From contig NZ_JBMSEE010000012.1 in the NCBI RefSeq assembly GCF_049446155.1, positions 1-64,000 on the forward strand: DNA of 64,000 nucleotides, read 5' to 3'. The first letter of the stretch is position 1. Every line of letters starts with the position of its first letter. The position numbers and the translations under genes are program-made. This DNA is from Rivibacter sp049446155 (GTDB taxonomy: Bacteria; Pseudomonadota; Gammaproteobacteria; Burkholderiales; Burkholderiaceae_C). Shown here piece after piece: positions 1 through 11,643 of this stretch. The notes beneath the pieces are model-generated. The model worked only from the letters and a program-made list of their open reading frames with translations. It was not told where the DNA came from and made no database searches.

Positions 1-123
1 CAGGCCCTCCACAGCTGGCAGCACCACTACAACTGGCACCGCCCCCACCGCGGCATCGGCCGCGTCGCTCCAGCCTCTCGACTACCGGGGCCTCGACACA
101 ACGTCTTGACAGCTCACACCTAG
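1..123 (+). CDS. IS481-type transposase, C-terminal fragment
   Basis: This open frame enters from the left edge and stops at a TAG at 121-123, giving 40 residues. It carries the run HHYNWHRPHRGIG followed by ASRLPG and a short tail ending NVLTAHT. That is the usual end of the DDE integrase core of IS481/IS3-like transposases (a YNxxRPHxxLG block, then SRLP and NNV-like residues). The rest lies outside the window, so intactness cannot be judged. Its stop overlaps the stop of the convergent Bug gene by a few bases, so the element ends at, or partly supplies, the 3' end of that gene. No terminal inverted repeat can be defined from one side. Confidence 0.7.
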   Translation, partial: QALHSWQHHYNWHRPHRGIGRVAPASRLPGPRHNVLTAHT

Positions 124-1100
124 CTCCCGTTGGCAGCCTTGCCCAGCCCCAGCCGCTCGACCACGCGCTTCTCGTGCGCATAGGCATCGCGGCAGGCCTG
201 CGCGTACTCGGCCGGGCCCAGGTAGGCCGGCTCCTGGTCGTACTTGGCGAGTTCGGCGACGTAGGCTGCGTCTTGCATCGCGGCGCGGAACGCGTCGTGC
301 AGCGTGGTCACGATGGGCGGCGGCAGGCCGCGCGGCCCGGCGAGTCCGTAGGGCGAGTTCGCGACGATGCCGAAGCCCAGCTCCTTGAGCGTGGGCACCT
401 GCGGCCAGCGCTTGCTGCGGTGCTCGCCGAAGGTGGCCAAAAGGCGCAGCTTGCCCTGGTCGACGAACGGGCCGAACGAGGTCGAGCCCACGCCGACCAT
501 CACCTGCCCGGAGGCCACGCCCAGCATCTGCTCGGCCGCGCCCTTGTAGGGCACGTGGATGTACTTCAGCCCGCGCTGCGCCATCAGCTCGTCGATCACG
601 ACGTGGGGCGTCGTGCCGACGCCGTTGGTGGCGATCGTCAGCTGGCCGGTCTTCTCGCGCGCCGCGGCGAATACGTCGTCGACCGTGCGCAGCGCGCTGT
701 CGGCGGGCACGACGATGCCGAAGGTGGTGCCGGTGAGCTGCAGGATCGGCGTGGTGTCGCGGATCGGATCCCACAACAGCCTTTGCGTGTACGGCGCGCG
801 AAACACCGTCTGCGGCATCTGCGCGATCGTGTAGCCGTCGGGCGCAGCCTGCTGGAGGATGGGCATCGCGAGCGTGCCGCCGGCGCCGGCGCGGTTCTCG
901 ATCGCGACCTTCTGGCCGAGCCGGTGGCCCGCGGCTTCGGCAAGCACGCGCATCGCGAGATCGGTGCCGCCGCCGGCCGGCCACGGGATCCACAGCGTGA
1001 CCGGGCGCGATGGGAAGGGCTCCTGCGCGAAGGCGAAGGCGGGCGAGGCGATGGTGGCGCAGGTCGCGCCGATCAGCAGCCGGCGGCGTTCAGGGTTCAT
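120..1100 (-). CDS. Bug/TctC-family periplasmic substrate-binding protein
   Basis: This is a 326-aa binding protein of the Bug (tripartite tricarboxylate transporter) family, which captures organic acids in the periplasm. Residues 1-25 form a signal peptide with an arginine-rich start and an AFA cleavage site before QEPF. The family signature WPAGGGTD (about residues 40-47) and NRAGAGGT follow, and the length is typical. The ATG overlaps the stop of the upstream ABC permease gene by 4 nt (ATGA), so it is translationally coupled to an ABC operon and not to TctA/TctB partners. Orphan Bug proteins are very common in Burkholderiales. The ligand cannot be inferred, though the operon suggests an alcohol or an acid derived from one. 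The 3' end abuts the transposase remnant, so the last few residues may not be native. Confidence 0.88.
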   Translation of the reverse strand: MNPERRRLLIGATCATIASPAFAFAQEPFPSRPVTLWIPWPAGGGTDLAMRVLAEAAGHRLGQKVAIENRAGAGGTLAMPILQQAAPDGYTIAQMPQTVFRAPYTQRLLWDPIRDTTPILQLTGTTFGIVVPADSALRTVDDVFAAAREKTGQLTIATNGVGTTPHVVIDELMAQRGLKYIHVPYKGAAEQMLGVASGQVMVGVGSTSFGPFVDQGKLRLLATFGEHRSKRWPQVPTLKELGFGIVANSPYGLAGPRGLPPPIVTTLHDAFRAAMQDAAYVAELAKYDQEPAYLGPAEYAQACRDAYAHEKRVVERLGLGKAANGS

Positions 1101-1975
1101 TGCGGGCCTCCGCCGCCGCGCTTGGTCAGTTGACCGAAGCCGCGCTGCGGGTCATAGCCCCAGCAAGCGAGCCCGAAGAACACCACGGTGCAGCCGATCA
1201 CGATCCACGGCGCGAGCCCCGGATCCTTGCCGTAGATCGCGAAGCGGATCCACTCGACCGCGTGCGTGAAGGGGTTGAAGCGCGCCATCTGGTACACCCA
1301 CTCGGCGCCCGACTCCTGCAGCTTCCACAGCGGGTAGAGCGCGGTCGAGAGAAAGTACATCGGGAAGATGACGAAGTTCATCGTCCCGGCAAAGTTCTCG
1401 AGCTGCTTGATGTGCACCGAAAGCAGGAGCCCGAGCGCGCCCAGCATCAGCGCCGCGCACACCAGCGCCGCGAGCGCGTGCAGCCCGTCGAGCGAGAGCA
1501 GCGGCAGCGTGGTGCCGATCAGCGCCGCGATCACGACGAAGGCCAGCGCTTGCAGCACCGACAGCAGTGCCGTGGCCGCGAGCTTGCAGAACAGCAGCCA
1601 GGGCCTGGGCAGCGGCGCGGTCAGCAGCAGGCGCATCAGACCCATCTCGCGGTCGTAGACCATCGCGAGCGACGACTGCATGCCGTTGAACAGCAGCACC
1701 ATGCCCACCAGGCCGGGAGCGATGTAGACGTCGTAAGGGATGTAGGTGTCGTACGGCTCGACGATGGCCACGCCGAACACGTTGCGAAAGCCCGCCGCGA
1801 ACACCGCGAGCCACAGCAGCGGGCGCACCAGCGCCGAGATCAGACGACCGGTCTGCTGGCTGAACTTCAAGAGCTCGCGCAGCGCGATCGCGCGCAGCGC
1901 CTGCAGGGCGTGGGCGAGCCCGTGCCGGGCGGCGGGGTCGCCGGCGCCGATCGCGGGGGTGGCGGTACTGCTCAT
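1097..1975 (-). CDS. ABC-2 type permease of the PQQ-alcohol-associated ABC system
   Basis: This 292-aa inner-membrane protein has about six hydrophobic segments and the layout of ABC-2 permeases (conserved stretches LLTAPLPRPWLLFCKL and NPFTHAVEWIRFA). Its neighbours (ATPase, beta-propeller, binding protein) match the gene set repeatedly found with PQQ-dependent alcohol dehydrogenases, as in the ped/exa regions of Pseudomonas. It is therefore the membrane subunit of that transporter. I chose the ATG at 1975, which begins MSSTATPA. The upstream ATG at 2038 would overlap the preceding gene by over 50 nt and encodes an arginine-rich non-family tail. The gene starts 4 nt after the upstream stop and ends in an ATGA overlap with the Bug gene. 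Transport direction and substrate are unknown. Confidence 0.85.
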   Translation of the reverse strand: MSSTATPAIGAGDPAARHGLAHALQALRAIALRELLKFSQQTGRLISALVRPLLWLAVFAAGFRNVFGVAIVEPYDTYIPYDVYIAPGLVGMVLLFNGMQSSLAMVYDREMGLMRLLLTAPLPRPWLLFCKLAATALLSVLQALAFVVIAALIGTTLPLLSLDGLHALAALVCAALMLGALGLLLSVHIKQLENFAGTMNFVIFPMYFLSTALYPLWKLQESGAEWVYQMARFNPFTHAVEWIRFAIYGKDPGLAPWIVIGCTVVFFGLACWGYDPQRGFGQLTKRGGGGPQ

Positions 1976-1979
1976 CGGT

Positions 1980-3140
1980 TCATCTCGGGTTCTTGCACAG
2001 CTTCTCGGGCGCATCCGCCCCCAGCGTGTCGAGCACATTGCTCGGATGCAGCACGCCCTCGACCGGCGCCATCGAGATCACGCCTTGCCCATCGGTCAGC
2101 AGCATCGGCTGGCGCAGCTGGCCGTCCCAGGCGCGAAAGCCCATGGCCACGCCCTTGCTGCCGTCCAGCGGCAGCTTCGGCAGGTTCTGCGCCCACAGCG
2201 CGGGCGTGCCCTTGGGCGCGCCGGCGACGAGCTGCACCAGCACCTTGCCGGCCATCCACGCGGCCCAGTCCTGGGCGACCATCGGCCGCTTCGCGTTCTT
2301 CTGGAAGCGGCGCGAGACCTGCGGCGCGCCGAAGCGCTCGAACTGCGCGTGCCAGCCCACGGCCACCAGGCCGGCGTCGCCGACCACCGGGCGCGGCAGT
2401 ACGGTGCGGTAGGGCAGGGTGCGCGCGAACTCGCCGTCGCTGTCGACCACCCACACCGCGTCGTACTGGTTGCCGGCGGTCAGGAGCAGCGGGTTGGCGA
2501 GGTCGCGCTCGCGCGGATCGGCCGAGAGCTTGAAGGGCTTGCTCGCCACCACCTGCAGGCCGTAGCGCTTGATCGAGGCCTGCGCCACCTGGCTGCGCTG
2601 CGCGTCTTCCGCGCTCGGGCCAGTGAGCAGCAGCAGCTTGCTCCACTTGCGCGAGAGCAGGGTCTGCGCGAGCGCGTCGGTGCGCATGCGTTCGCTCGGC
2701 AGCAGGTGGAACAGGCGCGCGCGGCAGTCCTGCTGACGCAGGCGGTCGCTCGGCTCGCCGACGTTGAGCACGGGGATCTTGACCGCGTCGGCGACGGCGA
2801 GCGTCCAGTCGGCGGGCAGGTCGGTCAGCAGCACCGCGGCGCCGGCCTTCTCGGCGGCGACCGCGAGCGCGCGCGCGGCGGCGAGGTCGCGCGCTGCCTT
2901 GGCATCGAGCGCGACCTGGGCGCCGGCGGCCTCGAGCTCGAAGCGCGCGTCGTCGAGCGCCATCTGCAAGCCTTCGGCCACCGGCCCGCCGGGGTGGCCG
3001 AGGTAGGCGCGCTCGATGCGGTTGCGCTCGAGGCGCGCGTCGTCCTCGGGCTGGATCAGCGTGGCCTTGAGCGTCGCGGCATGCGCGCAGGCCGCGGCCA
3101 GCGACGCGAGCGCGACGACGAGGGACTGGCGCTTCATCAT
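1980..3140 (-). CDS. Periplasmic binding protein of the PQQ-alcohol-associated ABC system
   Basis: This is a 386-aa protein with a cleavable signal peptide (about residues 1-21, ending AHA|ATLK) and a periplasmic-binding fold of branched-amino-acid type. Blocks such as VLLTDLPADW, KWSKLLLLTGPS and DQLRQP-like C-terminal sequence fit the binding-protein family described for PQQ-dependent alcohol dehydrogenase loci. It lies 7 nt after the beta-propeller gene and 4 nt before the permease gene, and shares their operon. Two ATG codons sit in tandem at 3135-3140; the first is used here. Pairing a uptake-style binding protein with an ABC-2 permease is odd biochemically but is what this locus type normally shows. 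No PQQ dehydrogenase gene is present in the window. Confidence 0.83.
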   Translation of the reverse strand: MMKRQSLVVALASLAAACAHAATLKATLIQPEDDARLERNRIERAYLGHPGGPVAEGLQMALDDARFELEAAGAQVALDAKAARDLAAARALAVAAEKAGAAVLLTDLPADWTLAVADAVKIPVLNVGEPSDRLRQQDCRARLFHLLPSERMRTDALAQTLLSRKWSKLLLLTGPSAEDAQRSQVAQASIKRYGLQVVASKPFKLSADPRERDLANPLLLTAGNQYDAVWVVDSDGEFARTLPYRTVLPRPVVGDAGLVAVGWHAQFERFGAPQVSRRFQKNAKRPMVAQDWAAWMAGKVLVQLVAGAPKGTPALWAQNLPKLPLDGSKGVAMGFRAWDGQLRQPMLLTDGQGVISMAPVEGVLHPSNVLDTLGADAPEKLCKNPR

Positions 3141-3147
3141 CGATCGC

Positions 3148-4121
3148 TCACTCGACGATCACCACGCCGTAGGGCACGCGGCCCACCGGAATGCTCTTGA
3201 GCGCCTTGGCGGCCGGCACGTCGACGACCGTGATGTCGTCCGACAGGCCGTTGACCACGAGCAGCCGCGATTCGTCGCCATTGAGTGCGACGTTCCATGC
3301 GCGCTTGCCCACCAGCACCAGGTTCGTGACCTGGCGCTTGGCCACGTCGACGAAGGCCACGTGGTTGGCCTTGCCCAGGCCGACGAAGGCGCGCTTGCCG
3401 TCGCGGTTCATCGCGATGCCCACCGGCGTGATGTCCTCGGCGCGCGCGCCCTTGACCTCGAACTTGAGCGTCGCGATCACCTCGTGCGTCGCGGTGGCGA
3501 TGATGCTCACCGTCGCGTCGAGCTCGTTGGTGACCCACAGTTCCTTGCCGTCGGGCGTGAGCGCCATGCGCCGCGGGCGCTTGCCGACCTTGATGTTCTT
3601 GACCACCTTGGCGCTCGCGGTGTCGATCACGTGCACCATGCTCGCGACCTCGCTGGTCACGTAGACCAGCTTGCCGTCGGGCGTGGCCTTCACGCCCTCG
3701 GGTTCCTCGCCGACCTTCACGGTCTTTTGCACCTTGCCCGTGGCCGCGTCGATGAAGCTCGCGCTGGCCTCGTCCTCGTTGGAGACGTAGGCGGTCTTGC
3801 CGTCGGGCGAGAGGTCGAAGGCCTCCGGCTCCTCGCCGAACGGGATGCGCTTGACCGACTGGCGCGTGGCGATGTCGATGAAGTCGAGCTGGTTGGAGTC
3901 GGTGCACGCGACCATGATCTGCTTGCGGTCGGGCGTGAGCTGCAGGTGTCGCGCGCGCTTGCAGGTGGGAACGCTGCCGGCCACCGTGAGGGTCTTCAGG
4001 TCGATCACGGCGAGCGCGTTGTCCTTCTCGCTCGAGACGAAGGCCAGGCCCTGCGCCTGGGCGCCCAGCGGCAGCGCGGCGGCGCCGCACAGCGCGGCAA
4101 CGAGGAAGAGTCGGGTCGGGG

Positions 4122-4125
<4 letters not shown>
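3148..4125 (-). CDS. PQQ-dependent catabolism-associated beta-propeller protein
   Basis: This is a 325-aa secreted seven-bladed beta-propeller of YVTN/NHL-like repeats. A signal peptide (LFLVAALCGAAALPLGAQA) precedes at least six repeats of about 42 residues, each containing LTPDGK or LSPDGK, a V.VTSE/V.VSNE strand and a D.A...V strand. This repeat protein is a known companion of PQQ-dependent alcohol oxidation and the ABC genes around it, and probably acts in the periplasm. The start is a GTG at 4125 overlapping the ATPase stop by 4 nt (GTGA). An in-frame extension to 5028 runs antisense-like through the ATPase gene and is not real. The molecular role (scaffold, or cofactor or metal handling) is not established. 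Confidence 0.87.
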
Positions 4126-4904
<779 letters not shown>

Positions 4905-4915
4905 GATGAATAAGT

Positions 4916-4992
4916 CCACCCCCGAAGCGCCTTCGGCGCCTCCCCTCGAGGGGGCGACGCCAGCAGACCGGCATCGCCGGATCTGCGGCGTC
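4916..4992 (+). repeat. Palindromic extragenic repeat, family A, copy 1
   Basis: Three successive hairpins lie between divergent genes. They are AGCGCC-TTC-GGCGC, the palindrome CCCCTCGAGGGG, and a longer stem (4956-4992) formed by GACGCC..GCAGACCGGC against GCCGGATCTGC..GGCGTC around the loop ATC. The first 24 nt are identical to positions 10163-10186, where the second copy lies. It is a REP-like intergenic element. Confidence 0.75.
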
Positions 4993-5065
4993 TGCTGGAT
5001 GATTTGTCTTGATGGATTGTTGTTGCAAACCACATGCCCTTGTTCCTCAGCAGATACCCTGGGCT

Positions 5066-6094
5066 ATGTCTCCGATAGACCCTGCCGAGTCATGCTGGCT
5101 GGCGCCGCGGGACGGCCACCGCGTCTGGTGGCACGCCGAAGGCAATCCGCAGGCACCGGCGGTGCTGCTGGTGCATGGCGGCCCGGGCGGGCGCACGCGC
5201 GAGGAATCGATCGCGCCGTGGCGCGGCACCGGGCTGTCGATCATCGCCTTCGACCAGCGCGGCTGCGGGCGCAGCGAACCGCTCGGCGAGACCGCTGCGA
5301 ACACGCTCGATGCATTGGTCGACGACATGGAGGGCGTGCGCGCCGCGGCCGGCGTGGAGCGCTGGGCGTTGGCCGCCGGCTCGTGGGGCGCGCGGCTGGC
5401 ACTGGCCTACGCCGTGCGCCATGCCGAGCGCGTGAGCGCGTTGTGGCTGCGCAGCCCTTTCGTCGGCAGCCTGGCCGAGACGCGCCGCTACGTCGGGCCG
5501 TGGCGCGCCTGGCTGGGCGAGAGCGGCCGCGCCTGGCTGGGCGAGGCGACGGTCGACGCGGTGCGCAGTCTGTACCACGACCTGCGGCCGGCCGTCGGCG
5601 ATGACACAGGGTTGTCCCGCGGCGTGCTGCCGCCGCTGTTCGACAGCGTGCATCTCGCGCTGGCGTGGTCGGCGTTCGACGACGCACAGTCGCTGCCGGG
5701 CGGTGCGAAGGCCAGCGGGGCGCGCTGCGATGTCGCCCGGCTCGCGGCAGCGGTCGCCGACCGGCGTCGCGGCTCGCCCGCGGCGCAGGCACTGGCGGGC
5801 TGGCGCGTGCATGCGATCCATGCGCTGCGGCGCTGGGGCACGGACGATGCGCTCGAAGGCGCCTGGCCCGAGGCGCGCGCGCTCGCACGGCGCTGGCAGG
5901 GGCCCGTGGAGATCGTCGCGGGCTGCGACGACGCGACCTGCGATCCGCAGGTCGCGCTGCAGTTGGCGAACGTCTTGCCGGATGCGCGCTGCCATCTGAT
6001 GCCGGGGGCGGGGCATCGCATGAGCGACGAGCGGCTGGTGCCGGGCTTGGCGACGGCGGCGCGGGCGCTGGCGGCGCGGCTGGGTTTCAACTGA
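5066..6094 (+). CDS. Alpha/beta hydrolase, proline iminopeptidase-like (S33)
   Basis: This is a 342-aa soluble alpha/beta-hydrolase. It has the oxyanion-hole motif HGGPGG (residues 37-42), AFDQRGCGRS (61-70) and the nucleophile elbow GSWG with Ser106. A C-terminal Asp region (GCDDATCDP) and His in GAGHRMS complete the triad. HGGPGG and DQRGCGRS are the hallmarks of prolyl iminopeptidases, which remove N-terminal proline. The core between 140 and 270 is more divergent than in classical Pip enzymes, so a related aminopeptidase or esterase role is possible. The ATG at 5066 is preferred. An earlier start at 5009 would add a Cys-rich tail (MMDCCCK) encoded in the repeat-containing spacer. It is divergent from the ABC operon and followed by a thioesterase gene. 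Confidence 0.8.
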   Translation: MSPIDPAESCWLAPRDGHRVWWHAEGNPQAPAVLLVHGGPGGRTREESIAPWRGTGLSIIAFDQRGCGRSEPLGETAANTLDALVDDMEGVRAAAGVERWALAAGSWGARLALAYAVRHAERVSALWLRSPFVGSLAETRRYVGPWRAWLGESGRAWLGEATVDAVRSLYHDLRPAVGDDTGLSRGVLPPLFDSVHLALAWSAFDDAQSLPGGAKASGARCDVARLAAAVADRRRGSPAAQALAGWRVHAIHALRRWGTDDALEGAWPEARALARRWQGPVEIVAGCDDATCDPQVALQLANVLPDARCHLMPGAGHRMSDERLVPGLATAARALAARLGFN

Positions 6095-6173
6095 AAGACG
6101 CGTCTGGCGGGCTGAAACGCGAGCGTGAGGCCCGGCCGCGACGATGGGGGCCTCGCAACGCAGGAGGCCAGCG

Positions 6174-6626
6174 ATGGACGACGACACCACCACCTACCGC
6201 GGCACGGTCTACCCGTGGCACTGCGACCACATGGGCCACATGAACGTCATGTGGTACGTCGGCAAGTTCGACGAGGCGCTGTGGAGCCTGCTCACGCGCT
6301 TCGGGCTCACGCCGGGCTACATGAAGCGCCAGCAGCGCGGCATGGCGGCGCTGGAGCAGAAGATCCAGTACCACCGCGAGCTGCTGGCCGGCGACGTGGT
6401 CGCGGTGCGCTCGGTGGTCGTCGAGCAGCGCGAGAAGGTGCTGCTCATCCGGCAGACGATGCTCAACGTCGAGGACGGCCATGCGGCGGCGACGATGGAC
6501 ATCGTGGCCTGCCATATCGACACCGCGGCGCGCAGGGCGGTCGCGTTTCCCGAGGCGGTGGTCGAGGCGGTGCATGACTACCAGCGGCGCTGCGCGCGGC
6601 CGCTGTCGACCTTGTCCGGCGCCTGA
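6174..6626 (+). CDS. Hotdog-fold acyl-CoA thioesterase (4HBT family)
   Basis: This is a 150-aa protein of the 4-hydroxybenzoyl-CoA thioesterase/YbgC type, which hydrolyses acyl-CoA thioesters in the cytoplasm. The N-terminal YPWHCDHMGHMNVMWYVGKF contains the conserved DxMGHxN signature (Asp18 as the catalytic acid). The rest follows the hotdog pattern with a central LEQKIQYHRELLAGD. A strong Shine-Dalgarno (caggagg, 6161-6167) lies ahead of the ATG at 6174, which decides the start over the upstream ATG at 6144. It stands alone between the hydrolase and a receiver gene, and the natural substrate is unknown. Confidence 0.85.
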   Translation: MDDDTTTYRGTVYPWHCDHMGHMNVMWYVGKFDEALWSLLTRFGLTPGYMKRQQRGMAALEQKIQYHRELLAGDVVAVRSVVVEQREKVLLIRQTMLNVEDGHAAATMDIVACHIDTAARRAVAFPEAVVEAVHDYQRRCARPLSTLSGA

Positions 6627-6731
6627 GGCCGTTTCAGCTGTAATGCACGCGCGGCGAGGCGGCCACGCCGCCCCGGCCGGCGGGTGACACACTGGCGGCG
6701 CGCGCCTCGACGCGGCGCCGAATCCGCACCG

Positions 6732-7133
6732 ATGTCCACCGAGTTTTCCATCAACGACGACCGCGCGGCGCCGGCCGCCCTGCTGGTCGACACCGACGCG
6801 GCGCTGGCCGAGTTGCTGGCCGTGTGGCTCGGCGCCGCCGGACTGCAGGTGCGCATCGCGAGCGAAGCCGACGCGCCGGTGCGCGAGCGCGTTGACCTGA
6901 TCGTTGCCGACATTTCGCCGCCCCGAGGCCGCGGCGGCGAGCGGCTGCAAGGGCTCGCCGCGCGCCATCCCGGCGCGCCGGTCCTGGCGCTGTCGACGGC
7001 GTTCTTCGCCGGCGTGCCCAGCCAGGGCGCGGTCGCGCGCGAACTGGGCGTCGCAGCGGTGCTGGCCAAGCCGGTCACGCGCGACGCGCTGCTGGGCGCG
7101 GTCGCTCGGCTGATCGGCGTGCGCGGCGCCTGA
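6732..7133 (+). CDS. Stand-alone receiver-domain protein
   Basis: This is a 133-aa CheY-like single-domain response regulator. The fold is recognisable from ALLVDTDAALAELL at the start, Asp60 in DLIVADIS as the likely phosphoacceptor, VLALSTA as the Thr/Ser switch strand, and Lys113 in AKPVTRD. It is divergent: the acidic pair is Asp20/Asp22 separated by Thr, and a glycine/arginine-rich loop (PPRGRGGE) follows Asp60. There is no output domain. It lies 16 nt upstream of the hybrid kinase gene and is probably co-transcribed, which suggests a phosphate shuttle or sink in the same pathway. The ATG at 6732 is preferred because the extension to 6684 is arginine-rich. Confidence 0.75.
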   Translation: MSTEFSINDDRAAPAALLVDTDAALAELLAVWLGAAGLQVRIASEADAPVRERVDLIVADISPPRGRGGERLQGLAARHPGAPVLALSTAFFAGVPSQGAVARELGVAAVLAKPVTRDALLGAVARLIGVRGA

Positions 7134-7149
7134 GGCTTGACCGACCACG

Positions 7150-10104
<2,955 letters not shown>

Positions 10105-10162
10105 GCCCTTTCACCGCCGGCTTGCGAGATGCAGCCTGCCGATCCATGCTTGATGAAATGAA

Positions 10163-10234
10163 CCACCCCCGAAGCGCCTTCGGCGCTCCCCCCTCAAGGG
10201 GGCGCCGCGTGTGGACCGGCGAAGCCGGATCCAC
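10163..10234 (+). repeat. Palindromic extragenic repeat, family A, copy 2
   Basis: It has the same three-hairpin plan as the copy at 4916-4992. The first 24 nt are identical, then comes CCCCCTCAAGGGGG, then a stem GTGGACCGGC-GAA-GCCGGATCCAC. The outer arm of the last stem differs from copy 1, but both sides change together, so pairing is kept. It lies between the kinase and regulator genes. Confidence 0.75.
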
Positions 10235-10299
10235 CGAGTCCGTCGGAATCTGCGGGTTCTCGCGCAGCCAGGCGCGCGAAGCGCGGCGGAGCCACTGAC

Positions 10300-11031
10300 A
10301 TGCAGGAGTTTTCGCTGCCCCACGTGCTCGCCGTCGACGACGACCCGGCGGTGCGCGAACTCGTCGCCGACTACCTGCGCGGCAACGAGCTGCGCGTGAC
10401 CGCGGTTGCCAGCGGCCGCGAACTGGCCGAGGTGATGGCGCGCGAGACGGTCGATCTGCTCGTGCTCGACGTGCGCTTGCACGGCGAGGACGGCATGCAG
10501 ATCGCGCGCCGCCTGCGCGAGAGCTCGACGATCCCGATCCTGATGCTCACCGGCCTGGGCGAGGAGGCCGACCGCGTGATGGGCCTCGAGCTCGGCGCCG
10601 ACGACTACCTCACCAAGCCGTTCTCGACGCGCGAGCTGCTCGCGCGCATCCGCGCGCTGCTGCGCCGCGCGCAGGCGCAGGCCACGGTGGCCGACGCGGT
10701 CGCCAAGGTGCGCGCCTACCGCTTCGGCGGCTGGGAGCTCAACATCGGTCTGCGCCGGCTCAAGGATCCGCAGGGGCAGGCGGTGCCGCTCACCAACGGC
10801 GAGTTCAGCCTGTTGACCGCGTTTCTGTGCTCGCCGCAGCGCGTGCTGACGCGCGACCAGCTGCTCGACCTCTCGCGCCTGCACAACGCCGAGGTCTACG
10901 ACCGCTCGATCGACGTGCAGATCCTCAGGCTGCGCCGCAAGATCGAGGAGGACGCGGCGCATCCGCGCTTCATCAAGACGCAGCGCGGCGCGGGCTATCT
11001 GTTCGACGCGCCGGTCGAGCCCGTGCGCTGA
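10300..11031 (+). CDS. OmpR/PhoB-family response regulator
   Basis: This is a 243-aa two-domain transcription regulator. The receiver (about 7-120) has the acidic DDD pocket at 13-15, phosphoacceptor Asp57 in LLVLDVRL, switch Thr84 in LMLTG and Lys106 in YLTKPFS. The winged-helix DNA-binding domain (about 140-237) has LTNGEFSLLTAFLCSP, VLTRDQLLDLSR and the recognition region DRSIDVQILRLRRKIE, ending RGAGYLF. It is the obvious output partner of the hybrid kinase, from which it is separated by 195 nt carrying a palindromic repeat. The next genes encode small ORFs and a three-part efflux pump on the same strand, so regulation of that pump is the natural hypothesis. Confidence 0.92.
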   Translation: MQEFSLPHVLAVDDDPAVRELVADYLRGNELRVTAVASGRELAEVMARETVDLLVLDVRLHGEDGMQIARRLRESSTIPILMLTGLGEEADRVMGLELGADDYLTKPFSTRELLARIRALLRRAQAQATVADAVAKVRAYRFGGWELNIGLRRLKDPQGQAVPLTNGEFSLLTAFLCSPQRVLTRDQLLDLSRLHNAEVYDRSIDVQILRLRRKIEEDAAHPRFIKTQRGAGYLFDAPVEPVR

Positions 11032-11035
11032 TGCC

Positions 11036-11107
11036 GGCCCCCACGCTCGCCTTGCTCGCAGCCCCGAGGGGGCTGCGTCGGCTTGGGGCGGCCCGCCGCC
11101 GACGCTG
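11036..11107 (+). repeat. Palindromic extragenic repeat, family B, copy 1
   Basis: This is a GC-rich element beginning GGCCCCCACGCTCGCC 4 nt after the regulator's stop codon. It contains the hairpin-forming CAGCCCCGAGGGGGCTG and a downstream CTTGGGGCGGCCC block. Related copies follow stop codons near 44229, 45288 and, reversed, 51902. Confidence 0.7.
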
Positions 11108-11258
11108 AACCTCCTCAGGCGCGGTTTCAATCGAAATCGCACCGCGCGCTGCGGTAACCGCCGCGCAACCCCCGAAGCGCGAAATACCTCCTGCCGAGAA
11201 GGCCCTGGCGCCCGCAGCCCGCGACGCCGGCCCCGAGGCATCGCAGGAGGGGCGCGCG

Positions 11259-11477
11259 ATGCAAGCCTCGAATTCCACCGCCGCCGACGCCGCGTTCGAG
11301 CTGCGCTTCGAGTCGCTGTTCGACGCCGGGCGCGGCTTTGCGTTTCCCTGCGACCGCAGCGGCCGCGTCGCGCGCACCGGCCTGCGTGAGCGCACCTGGC
11401 GCAGCTACCTCGCGGTGCTCGAGCGCGTCGGGCGCGACTTCTCGGCACCCGTGGTGTGCGCCGCGGCCGCTCACTGA
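11259..11477 (+). CDS. Small hypothetical protein (72 aa) at the head of the efflux gene set
   Basis: I do not recognise this family. The 72-residue product is mixed in charge with no signal or membrane segment, and contains FESLFDAGRGFAFPCD and RTGLRERTWRSYLAVLERVGRDF. A good Shine-Dalgarno (aggagg, 11250-11255) precedes the ATG at 11259. Only 17 nt separate it from the next small ORF, which leads into the efflux lipoprotein gene, so it is probably the first gene of the efflux transcript. The shadow frames over the same DNA are arginine-rich, while this one has a balanced composition, which supports coding. No function can be assigned. Confidence 0.6.
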   Translation: MQASNSTAADAAFELRFESLFDAGRGFAFPCDRSGRVARTGLRERTWRSYLAVLERVGRDFSAPVVCAAAAH

Positions 11478-11494
11478 ATCGCGAAGGAGCTCGC

Positions 11495-11632
11495 ATGACC
11501 GCCCTGCAAACCGTGCGCTGGACGTTCTCCCTGGCCGTCGGCGCTGCCTGCCTGCTCGTGCTGTGGGGCGCCGAAGCCGCGCCGCTGCCGCTGTCCGCGC
11601 TCTGGGCTCTTGCCCTCCATTCCTCTCGATGA
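11495..11632 (+). CDS. 45-aa predicted single-span membrane microprotein
   Basis: The ORF runs from the ATG at 11495 to the TGA at 11630-11632. A clear Shine-Dalgarno (gaaggag, 11483-11489) is spaced normally. The peptide has a short polar start (MTALQTVRW), a hydrophobic stretch (about residues 10-25), then AEAAPLPLSALWALALH. It may be a one-span inner-membrane peptide or a signal-like leader. Its stop overlaps an in-frame ATG (11629) of the efflux lipoprotein gene as ATGA, so it could act as a translational coupling leader for that gene. I know of no named family that fits. Confidence 0.55.
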   Translation: MTALQTVRWTFSLAVGAACLLVLWGAEAAPLPLSALWALALHSSR

Positions 11633-11643
11633 GACCTGCCCGA

